Source of the DNA: Frigoribacterium sp. Leaf263
Lineage (GTDB): Bacteria > Actinomycetota > Actinomycetes > Actinomycetales > Microbacteriaceae
Direction of reading: 5' to 3'
Length of the DNA: 64,000 nt
Assembly: GCF_001422285.1 (NCBI RefSeq)
Contig: NZ_LMMO01000001.1
Coordinates: 468,208 to 532,207 of the forward strand
In this document: in pieces, positions 50,245 to 57,316 of the stretch
Layout of the letters: each line of letters begins with the position of its first letter
Position numbering within the stretch: position 1 is the stretch's first letter
Notes under the pieces: generated by a model
What the model was told of the DNA's origin: nothing
Seen by the model: only the letters and a program-made list of their open reading frames with translations
The model's database searches: none
Translations under genes and position numbers: made by a program

Positions 50245-51759
50245 GTGACGACCGACACAGCAGCCACCCGCACCGAGACCGATTCGCTGGGCAGCCGGGA
50301 GGTGCCGGCCGACGCCTACTGGGGCATCCACACCTCCCGGGCCCTCGAGAACTTCCCGATCTCGCAGCGGCCCATCTCGGTGTACCCCGACCTCGTGATC
50401 GGCCTCGCCCTCGTGAAGCAGGCGGCCGCTCGGGCGAACGTCGAGATCGGCGTGCTCGATCCGGTCAAGGCCGACGCGATCGAGCGCGCCTGCGTCGAGA
50501 TCCGCGGCGGGGCCCTGCACGACCAGTTCGCCGTGGGGGTCATCCAGGGCGGCGCCGGCACGTCGACGAACATGAACAGCAACGAGGTCATCGCCAACCG
50601 GGCCCTCGAGCTGCTCGGCCACGACAAGGGCGACTACGCCCGGCTGCACCCGATCGACGACGTCAACCGCAGCCAGAGCACCAACGACACCTACCCGACG
50701 TCGGTCAAGATCGCCATGGTGCTCACGCTCCGTCGGCTGCTCGACGAGCTCGACCTCCTGGCGACGGCGTTCGCGACGAAGGGCGCCGAGTTCCACGACG
50801 TGCTGAAGGTCGGTCGCACGCAGCTGCAGGACGCCGTGCCGATGACCCTCGGCCAGGAGTTCGTCGGCTTCGCCCACACCCTCGGCGAAGACGTGCAGCG
50901 ACTCCGCGACGTCATCCCCCTGCTCGGCGAGATCAACCTCGGCGCGACCGCCATCGGCACCGGCATCACCGCCGACCCGCAGTACGCCGAGGCCGTCCGT
51001 CGTCACCTGGGCGAGCTGTCGGGCATGGAGCTCGTCACGGCACCCGACCTGATCGAGGCGACCAGCGACACGGGCGTCTTCATGACGCTCAGCGGGGCGC
51101 TCAAGCGGAGCGCCATCAAGCTCTCCAAGATCTGCAACGACCTGCGGCTGCTGTCGTCGGGTCCGCAGGCGGGGCTCGGCGAGATCACGCTCCCGCCGCG
51201 GCAGGCCGGCTCGTCGATCATGCCCGGCAAGGTCAACCCCGTGATCCCCGAGGTCGTCAACCAGGTCGCGTTCTCGGTGGCCGGCGCCGACCTCACCGTC
51301 ACGATGGCGGCCGAGGCCGGGCAGCTGCAGCTCAACGCGTTCGAGCCCGTCATCACGCACTCGGTCATGCAGAGCCTGCAGTGGATGACCTACGCCTGCC
51401 GCACCCTCCGGGTCAACTGCGTCGACGGGATCGAGGCGAACCGGGCGCGACTCAGTCAGCAGGTCGACACCAACGTCGGCAGCGTCACCGCCCTGACGCC
51501 CTACATCGGCTACGCGGCCGCGGCCGCGATCGCCCACACGGCGCTGACGACCAACGGCTCGATCTCGGCGCTCGTCGTCGCGGCGGGGCTCATGAGCGAG
51601 TCGCAGGTGCAGAAGGTCCTCTCGCCCGCCCGTCTCTCCGGGCTCGAGGCGGTCACGAGCTCGATCCCCGTCATCGACGTCGACGACCCCGCCGCCGCCG
51701 TCGCCCGGGCGGCCAACTCGGCCGGGGCGCGGAACCCCGCCGACGAGACCGCCGGCTGA
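50245..51759 (+). CDS. aspA: Aspartate ammonia-lyase
   Basis: Reversible deamination of aspartate to fumarate and ammonia. 504 residues: REVPADAYWGIHTSRALENFPIS is the aspartase opening, GGAGTSTNMNSNEVIANRALELLG and NRSQSTNDTYPTSVKIA bind substrate, and GSSIMPGKVNPVIPEVVNQV (about 321) is the lyase superfamily signature loop. Aspartase is favoured over fumarase C because of the NFPIS and RALELLGHDKGDY wording. It is monocistronic, ending at a hairpin made of the 13-bp word. Confidence 0.92.
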   Translation: MTTDTAATRTETDSLGSREVPADAYWGIHTSRALENFPISQRPISVYPDLVIGLALVKQAAARANVEIGVLDPVKADAIERACVEIRGGALHDQFAVGVIQGGAGTSTNMNSNEVIANRALELLGHDKGDYARLHPIDDVNRSQSTNDTYPTSVKIAMVLTLRRLLDELDLLATAFATKGAEFHDVLKVGRTQLQDAVPMTLGQEFVGFAHTLGEDVQRLRDVIPLLGEINLGATAIGTGITADPQYAEAVRRHLGELSGMELVTAPDLIEATSDTGVFMTLSGALKRSAIKLSKICNDLRLLSSGPQAGLGEITLPPRQAGSSIMPGKVNPVIPEVVNQVAFSVAGADLTVTMAAEAGQLQLNAFEPVITHSVMQSLQWMTYACRTLRVNCVDGIEANRARLSQQVDTNVGSVTALTPYIGYAAAAAIAHTALTTNGSISALVVAAGLMSESQVQKVLSPARLSGLEAVTSSIPVIDVDDPAAAVARAANSAGARNPADETAG

Positions 51760-51776
51760 CACGCGAGCCCGACCGT

Positions 51777-51820
51777 CGAGGAGGCGCGGCGCCGCTGCGA
51801 CCGGCACCGCGCCTCCTTCG
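51777..51820 (+). terminator. Hairpin made of an inverted pair of the 13-bp word
   Basis: CGAGGAGGCGCGG (51777-51789) can pair with CCGCGCCTCCTTCG (51807-51820): ten perfect pairs, a one-base bulge, then three more, with a 17-base loop. It lies between convergent aspA and yihY-type genes and can stop both. Confidence 0.78.
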
Positions 51821-51846
51821 CCGTCAGCCCTCGGCGCCGGCGGCCG

Positions 51847-52983
51847 TCAGGGGGCCGAGGGCGCGTGGCTGGTGGGGTCGACCTGCTCGGAGCGCTCGGC
51901 CGCGCGCTCGCGTTCGTCGCCCGTCCGGTCGCTGATGGTGCGGACGTGCAGCCGCCGCAACTCGTCCGGGTCGAGCACTCCGCCGTTCTCGCGCAGCGAC
52001 CGCTCGCGGATCGCACGGCCGACCCGGACGTCCCAGGCGGTGTTCCGGGCGAGGATGTGATTGCGGGCCGTGTCGCGCATCGGCAGCGGGATGACCTCCT
52101 CGGCCTGGACCCCCCGCCGGAGCTGACGCATGCGGAGGATCTCGCTGTCGAGCTCCCCGCCGATCACGAGCACGAAGTTGCTGATGTAGGCGTACAGCAG
52201 CACGACCACGACCCCGCCGACCCAGCCGTAGAACCGGTCGTAGTTCGACACCGTCAGCACGTACGTCGCGAACCCGGCGGTGGCGAGGGCCCAGCCGCCG
52301 AGGGCGACCATGGCGCCGTACGACACCCACCGCAGGCGCGGCGGGCGCACGTTCGGGGTGAAGAAGTACAGCACCGCGACCGACAGCACGGCGAGTGCGA
52401 CGAGCACCGGCCACTTCAGCACGTTGTAGAGATCGGTCCACGGCCGGCCGATGCCGACCCGGCCCGCGATGGCCTCGACGAGGGTCGGGGTGACGAGCAG
52501 GATGACGGCGATGAGAGCCAGCGACACCATCAGCACGACGGTAACGATCATCATGTGCCCGCGGAACTTCCAGATGCGCCGCCCCTCCTCGACCTCGTAG
52601 GCGGTGTTCATCGCGCGGCCGAACGCCGTCGCGTACGCCGACAGCGACCACAGCGTCAGCCACAGGCCGATGCCGAACGCGACGCCGGGGTTCGAGAGGC
52701 TGAGCATCTGCTCGAGCGGCCCCCGCAGCGACTCGACCGCGTTCGCCGTCAGGACGTACCGGGCGACCCCCAGGATGTCGGTCACCGCGTCGCCGCCGTC
52801 GCCGACGAACAGGGCGACGCCCGAGACCAGGGCGAGCGCGGTGGGCACGAGCGCCAGCAGCGAGAAGAAGGTCAGCGACGCGGCGGCGTCGATGGTGCGA
52901 TGCCGCAGGAAGTCGTGCCAGACGCGCATCACCACGTAGCGGACCATCGTCGGGTCCTCGGGCAGGGACCGGGTCGAGGGCAT
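51847..52983 (-). CDS. YihY/BrkB-family membrane protein
   Basis: 378 residues with six hydrophobic helices. The family opening TIDAAASLTFFSLLALVPTALAL, LWSLSAYATAFGRAMNTAYEVEEGRRIWKFR and YISNFVLVIGGELDSEI are diagnostic. Often misnamed ribonuclease BN; it is an inner-membrane protein of uncertain function. The C-terminal 90 residues are charged and cytoplasmic. On this strand TACCCT (52995-52990) is exactly 6 bases before ATG 52983, so it is leaderless. Confidence 0.9.
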   Translation of the reverse strand: MPSTRSLPEDPTMVRYVVMRVWHDFLRHRTIDAAASLTFFSLLALVPTALALVSGVALFVGDGGDAVTDILGVARYVLTANAVESLRGPLEQMLSLSNPGVAFGIGLWLTLWSLSAYATAFGRAMNTAYEVEEGRRIWKFRGHMMIVTVVLMVSLALIAVILLVTPTLVEAIAGRVGIGRPWTDLYNVLKWPVLVALAVLSVAVLYFFTPNVRPPRLRWVSYGAMVALGGWALATAGFATYVLTVSNYDRFYGWVGGVVVVLLYAYISNFVLVIGGELDSEILRMRQLRRGVQAEEVIPLPMRDTARNHILARNTAWDVRVGRAIRERSLRENGGVLDPDELRRLHVRTISDRTGDERERAAERSEQVDPTSHAPSAP

Positions 52984-52989
52984 CTGCCG

Positions 52990-53050
52990 AGGGTACCGCC
53001 GAGGAGGCGCGGCTCCCGCCCGGTCGGCCGCCGACGGCTGGCTCTAGGGT
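52990..53050. promoter_or_regulatory. Divergent leaderless promoters flanking a 13-bp word
   Basis: The -10 boxes TACCCT (minus strand, 52995-52990) and TAGGGT (53045-53050) each lie 6 bases before their ATG. An exact CGAGGAGGCGCGG (53000-53012) fills most of the expected -35 to -10 spacer of the minus-strand promoter. Confidence 0.6.
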
Positions 53051-53056
53051 CATGAC

Positions 53057-54436
53057 ATGACCTGGAACGAGCCCCGCGGCCACGATCCCCGCCGATCGTC
53101 GACCGTCACTCCGAACCCGCAGCCGGTGTGGTACCCGGTGCAGCCGGTGTTCAGCCGACCCGCGCCTCCTCGGCCCCGCGTCGCCAGCACCGTCGCGCTC
53201 GCGGTCGGCTTCACCGTCATCGGGGTGTTCGCGCTCGCCGTGGTCGTGTACTTCCTGATCTTCCTGCGGCCCTCGCTCATCGCCGCCGGGGCCCTCCTCG
53301 CCTTCGTGCCGCTCGTGATCGTGCTCGTCGGCATCTGGCTCGTCGACCGCTGGGAGCCCGAGCCGAGGGTCGCGCTGCTCTTCGCGTTCCTCTGGGGCGC
53401 CGCGGTCGCGGTCGGGACGGCGCTCGTCGTCGACGTGGTGGTCGGCAACATCCGCGCCGTCGTCGGTCTCGCCGACGGCGACTCGGCCGATCTCTTCGGC
53501 GCCGTGGTGCAGGCCCCGCTCGTCGAGGAGGGCGCCAAGGGCTTCGGGGTGCTGCTCGTCCTCTGGATCTTCCGACGGCACTTCGACGGACCGGTCGACG
53601 GAATCGTCTACGCCGCGACCGTGGCGGCCGGGTTCGCCTTCGTCGAGAACATCCAGTACTTCGCCGTGCAGGTCGCCGACGACCTCGCCACGGGCAGCCA
53701 GGGGCTCGTCTTCACGTTCCTGGTGCGGGCGCTGATGTCGCCCTTCGCGCATGTCATGTACACCGCCTGCACGGGTGTCGCGCTCGGTTACGCCGCGCGG
53801 CGCACGGGGCCGTTCGGCGCCATCGGCTTCTTCTTCGTCGGGCTCGTTCCCGCCATCGCCCTGCACGCGCTCTGGAACGGCGCGCTCATCGTGGTCGGCG
53901 GGGCGTTCTTCGCCTACTACCTGCTCGTGCAGGTGCCGATCTTCGCCGCGATGGTCGGTCTCGTGGTGTTCCTGCGACGCAGCGAGAGGCGGACGACCCA
54001 TGCGCGACTCGCCGAGTACGCGGCGGTCGGCTGGTTCAGCGCCGACGAGGTCGCCATGCTGTCGACGTCGGCGGGTCGCCGCCGAGCACGTCGGTGGGCC
54101 GCCGCGAACGGGCTCGGCCCGGCCATGAGGCGGTTCGTGTCGGACGCCACGCGACTCGCGGCGACGCGGCAGCGGATGCTCAAGGGGCGGCGCGAGATGG
54201 ACGCCGTCGCCGGTCGCGACGAGGCCCTCCTGCTGCAGGCGCTCGGCGCGAGTCGCGCCGCATTGCAGGCTCCGCCCACCGCGTTCGTCGGGCATGCGCC
54301 GAGGCCCGACGGCGCCCCCCGGGTCGACGGCTCGGGCCGGCCGACGGGCGGCGGGTACGACGGGGACGCCCCGGAGGCGGTCGGACGCCCGGTCATGTAC
54401 GACCAGTGGGGGCGGGCGCTGCCGCCCCAGTGGTGA
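53057..54436 (+). CDS. PrsW-family intramembrane protease
   Basis: 459 residues with about eight helices. The conserved catalytic glutamates and histidine appear as EEGAKG (about 157-162), FAFVENIQYF and LHALWNG, as in PrsW/RsiW-cleaving proteases. In Bacillus PrsW starts regulated proteolysis of an anti-sigma factor; no sigma/anti-sigma pair is visible here. The 50-residue N-terminal and 150-residue C-terminal parts are cytoplasmic and disordered. A TAGGGT box 6 bases before the ATG indicates leaderless expression. An exact 13-bp word lies in PAPPR codons (53160-53172). Confidence 0.9.
   Translation: MTWNEPRGHDPRRSSTVTPNPQPVWYPVQPVFSRPAPPRPRVASTVALAVGFTVIGVFALAVVVYFLIFLRPSLIAAGALLAFVPLVIVLVGIWLVDRWEPEPRVALLFAFLWGAAVAVGTALVVDVVVGNIRAVVGLADGDSADLFGAVVQAPLVEEGAKGFGVLLVLWIFRRHFDGPVDGIVYAATVAAGFAFVENIQYFAVQVADDLATGSQGLVFTFLVRALMSPFAHVMYTACTGVALGYAARRTGPFGAIGFFFVGLVPAIALHALWNGALIVVGGAFFAYYLLVQVPIFAAMVGLVVFLRRSERRTTHARLAEYAAVGWFSADEVAMLSTSAGRRRARRWAAANGLGPAMRRFVSDATRLAATRQRMLKGRREMDAVAGRDEALLLQALGASRAALQAPPTAFVGHAPRPDGAPRVDGSGRPTGGGYDGDAPEAVGRPVMYDQWGRALPPQW
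53160..53172 (+). repeat. Dispersed 13-bp word, coding copy in the prsW-like gene
   Basis: Exact CCGCGCCTCCTCG, read as PAPPR in the disordered N-terminal region, 148 bases from the intergenic copy at 53000 and in opposite orientation. Confidence 0.8.
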
Positions 54437-54475
54437 GGCCGGGCGCCGGACGCCGGGCGCCGGCCGCCGGGCGGC

Positions 54476-55843
54476 TCAGGGAGTCGGCGCCTCCGCGTCG
54501 TAGCGGCGGAACGACGGGGTGAGCCGGGCGACCACGCCGACCAGCACGACGACGAGCGCCCCGCCGAGCAGCGGCGGCCAGAAGACCCCGACGGCCGCGA
54601 CGAGGCCGACGAACAGATCGCCGAGGCGCGGTCCGCCGGTCACGACGACGATGAAGATCCCCTGGAGGCGCCCCCTCATCGAGTCCGGAGCCGCGGCCTG
54701 CAGGATGGTCGACCGGAAGATCGAGCTGACGTTGTCGGCCGCACCCGCGCCGGCGAGGGCGACGGCCGCAGCGACGAGTGCGACGGGCTGGGCCGCGGCG
54801 AGCCCGTCGTCGAGACCGCCTCCCGGTCGCAGGGGGGTGAGCGCCAGCACGAGCCCGAACGCCGCGACGAACGCGCCGTAGACCGCGACGGACCGGTTGA
54901 CGGCGCGGCCCTGCAGTCGCACCTGCCCGAGTCGGCCGGAGAACACGCTGCTGAGCAGCGATCCGACGGCGAAGGAGGCGGTGAGGGCTCCGACCGTCAC
55001 CGCGCCTCCTCCGATCACCAGCGTCCCGACCACGGGGTAGAGCACCCGCGGCTGCCCGAAGGTCATGGCGATCAGGTCGACGACGAACGTCGTGCGGATG
55101 TTGGGGGAGCGCCGGAGGAACCGCATCCCCTCGGCGAGCGACGACAATCCGGGCCGGCTGGTCGCACCCTCGGGTCGGATCGGCGGCAGCGTGAGGATCC
55201 CGACGAAGGCGAAGGAGAAGAGCACGACGTCGACGCTGTAGGTGAGGGGGAACCCGACGCCGGCGACGAGGATGCCGGCGAGGGCCGGGCCGACGGTCAG
55301 CATGAGCCCCGTGCCGATGCCGCCGAGGGCCGCTGCGGCGGGCAGGAGGCGCGGGGGCAGCAGGCGGGGCACGATGGCCGCCCGGGAGGTCGAGATCATC
55401 GTCCCCGCGACGGCGTTCACGCAGGCGAGCACGTACAGCAGCGCGACCTCCCGGATCCCCAGCCAGGCGTGCAGCGCGATGGCGGCGGTCGAGAGCCAGG
55501 CGAAGACGGCGGCGATCAGGGCGACCTTCCGGCGGTCGAAGGCGTCGGCCAGCATGCCGCCGTAGAGCCCGGCGATGATCATCGGGACGAGCGAGAAGGC
55601 GCCGACGAGGGCGACGGCGAAGGTCGACCGGGTGATGTCGTAGACCTCGAGTCCCACGGCCACGACGGTGAGCTGCGTGCCGATCCCGCTGACCGTGTTG
55701 CCGACGAACAGACGGGCGAAGGCCGGGCTGGCGCGGAGCGGCGAGAGATCGACGACGAGCGGTCGCCGAGCGGAGCCGGGAGGAGTGGACAAGCCTCCAT
55801 CATCGCCGATTTTGCACGACCCGGCACCGGAGGTATCGTCCAT
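54476..55843 (-). CDS. MFS exporter, EntS/enterobactin-exporter-like
   Basis: 455 residues with 12 helices: ARLFVGNTVSGIGTQLTVVAVGLEVYDITRSTFAVALVG, GGMLADAFDRRKVAL (motif A) and GRLQGIFIVVVTGGPRLGDL. This is the MFS subfamily that contains siderophore exporters and macrolide pumps. No siderophore synthesis genes are nearby, so substrate is open. The start is uncertain: ATG 55843 gives a Cys/Gly-rich start, while a later TTG in GGAGGCTTG near 55790 would begin just before STPPGS. Confidence 0.85.
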   Translation of the reverse strand: MDDTSGAGSCKIGDDGGLSTPPGSARRPLVVDLSPLRASPAFARLFVGNTVSGIGTQLTVVAVGLEVYDITRSTFAVALVGAFSLVPMIIAGLYGGMLADAFDRRKVALIAAVFAWLSTAAIALHAWLGIREVALLYVLACVNAVAGTMISTSRAAIVPRLLPPRLLPAAAALGGIGTGLMLTVGPALAGILVAGVGFPLTYSVDVVLFSFAFVGILTLPPIRPEGATSRPGLSSLAEGMRFLRRSPNIRTTFVVDLIAMTFGQPRVLYPVVGTLVIGGGAVTVGALTASFAVGSLLSSVFSGRLGQVRLQGRAVNRSVAVYGAFVAAFGLVLALTPLRPGGGLDDGLAAAQPVALVAAAVALAGAGAADNVSSIFRSTILQAAAPDSMRGRLQGIFIVVVTGGPRLGDLFVGLVAAVGVFWPPLLGGALVVVLVGVVARLTPSFRRYDAEAPTP

Positions 55844-56001
55844 TCGTTCGCATCGATGAGTGGATCTCGGTGCGGATGGACGGTGGGTCGACCACTCGGG
55901 CCTCGCAGGGAGGACGCGAGCGGTCGACCCGCCTTCTTCGGCGGGGGCCGCGGGGTGCTCGACCGGTCGACCCGCACGCGACGGGTGGTTGGATGGTCGA
56001 C

Positions 56002-56376
56002 ATGACTCACGATTCCAGCACCAAGCCCGAGATCGACGCTCCCGAGGGCCCCGCGCCCAGCGAGCTGCAGATCACCGACATCACCGTCGGAGACGGCGAC
56101 GAGGCGCAGGCCGGCTCGACCGTCAACGTCCACTACCTCGGCGTCGAGTACGACTCCGGCGAGGAGTTCGACTCGTCGTGGAACCGCGGCGAGCCCATCA
56201 ACTTCCCCCTGGCCGCCCTCGTGCGCGGCTGGCAGGAGGGGATCCCCGGCATGAAGGTCGGCGGTCGCCGCAAGCTCGTCCTGCCTCCGCACCTCGCCTA
56301 CGGCCCCGCCGGCGGAGGGCACTCGCTCTCGGGCAAGACCCTCATCTTCGTCATCGACCTGCTCGGCGTCAGCTGA
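56002..56376 (+). CDS. FKBP-type peptidyl-prolyl cis-trans isomerase
   Basis: 124 residues. The FKBP pocket is visible: VNVHYLGVEYDSGEEFDSSWNRGEPINFPL, LVRGWQEGIPGMKVGGRRKLVLPPHLAYG and LIFVIDLLGV. It has no signal peptide, so it is cytoplasmic, acting as a folding helper. I use ATG 56002 (MTHDSSTKPEID); an in-frame ATG at 55993 is possible. The stop overlaps the next gene by TGATG, so the isomerase and the reductase are co-translated. Confidence 0.93.
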   Translation: MTHDSSTKPEIDAPEGPAPSELQITDITVGDGDEAQAGSTVNVHYLGVEYDSGEEFDSSWNRGEPINFPLAALVRGWQEGIPGMKVGGRRKLVLPPHLAYGPAGGGHSLSGKTLIFVIDLLGVS

Positions 56377-57206
56377 TGCCGGTTCCGTCGATCGGACTGA
56401 ACGACGGTCACCTGCTCCCGGCTCTCGGACTCGGCACCTACGGGATGAACGGCTCCGAGGGGGCCGGGCAGATCGCGACCGCCATCGAGTCGGGCTACCG
56501 CCTCATCGACACGGCGCTGAACTACGGCAACGAGGGCGCCGTGGGCGAGGCGATCCGCCGGGTCGACGTCCCCCGCGACGAGCTCGTCGTCACGACCAAG
56601 CTGCCCGGGCGTCATCACGGGTACGACGAGACCCTCGCCAGCTTCCGCGAGAGTCTCGGGAACCTGGGGCTCGAGCGGGTCGACCTCTACCTCATCCACT
56701 GGCCCCTGCCGCGCGTCGACAAGTACGTCGACGCCTTCCGGGCGTTCGTCGCGCTGCAGGAGGAGGGCCTCGTGTCGTCCATCGGCGTCTCGAACTTCAC
56801 CGAGGCGCACCTCCAGCGTCTGGCGGACGAGACCGGGGTCGTGCCGGCGGTGAACCAGGTCGAGCTGCACCCGTACTTCCCGCAGGCGGCGCTCCGGGCC
56901 GTCCACGAGCGCATGGGCATCGTGACCGAGAGCTGGAGCCCGCTGGCGAAGCAGAGCGAGCTGCTCACCGAGGGCGTCGTCACCGACATCGCGGCGGCTC
57001 ACGGCAGGACACCGACGCAGATCGTCCTCCGGTGGCACGTCGAGCTGGGCGCCGTGCCGGTGCCGAAGTCGGCGGACGCCGGGCGGCAGCGCGAGAACCT
57101 CGACGTCTTCGACTTCGAGCTGACGACGGCCGAGGTCGAGGCCATCAGCGGTCTCGAACGCGGACGACTGTGGGACGGCGACCCCGAGACCCACGAGGAG
57201 TTCTGA
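56376..57206 (+). CDS. Aldo/keto reductase
   Basis: 276 residues, full length for AKR5-type enzymes. The catalytic Asp and Tyr are in LIDTALNYGNE, Lys in VVTTKLPG, and His in LIHWPLP; IGVSNFTEAHL is a signature. The NADPH site is VPVPKSADAGRQRENLDVFDFEL. It reduces aldehydes or 2,5-diketo-gluconate-like sugars in this subfamily. It overlaps the FKBP gene and probably shares its promoter. Confidence 0.92.
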   Translation: MPVPSIGLNDGHLLPALGLGTYGMNGSEGAGQIATAIESGYRLIDTALNYGNEGAVGEAIRRVDVPRDELVVTTKLPGRHHGYDETLASFRESLGNLGLERVDLYLIHWPLPRVDKYVDAFRAFVALQEEGLVSSIGVSNFTEAHLQRLADETGVVPAVNQVELHPYFPQAALRAVHERMGIVTESWSPLAKQSELLTEGVVTDIAAAHGRTPTQIVLRWHVELGAVPVPKSADAGRQRENLDVFDFELTTAEVEAISGLERGRLWDGDPETHEEF

Positions 57207-57229
57207 GCGACCCTCGCCGGATCCCCCGG

Positions 57230-57257
57230 ACGCCCCTCGCCTCACGGCGGGGGGCGT
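57230..57257 (+). terminator. Hairpin after the aldo/keto reductase gene
   Basis: ACGCCCC (57230-57236) pairs with GGGGCGT (57251-57257). CGCC/GGCG pairing inside extends the stem. There is no T-run. Confidence 0.6.
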
Positions 57258-57276
57258 TCGGTCGGTCGGCGACGGG

Positions 57277-57305
57277 TAGACTGACACGCCGACTTTCCCG
57301 AAGGG
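57277..57305 (+). promoter_or_regulatory. Promoter and ribosome site of the helD-like gene
   Basis: TAGACT (57277-57282) is a -10 candidate. GAAGGG (57300-57305) lies 11 bases before the TTG start at 57317. Confidence 0.45.
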
Positions 57306-57316
57306 TTGAGTGACTG

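Noticed and set aside
51847-52983. Annotation as ribonuclease BN
   Set aside because: YihY proteins carry that name by a historical error. The sequence is a six-helix membrane protein without nuclease motifs.
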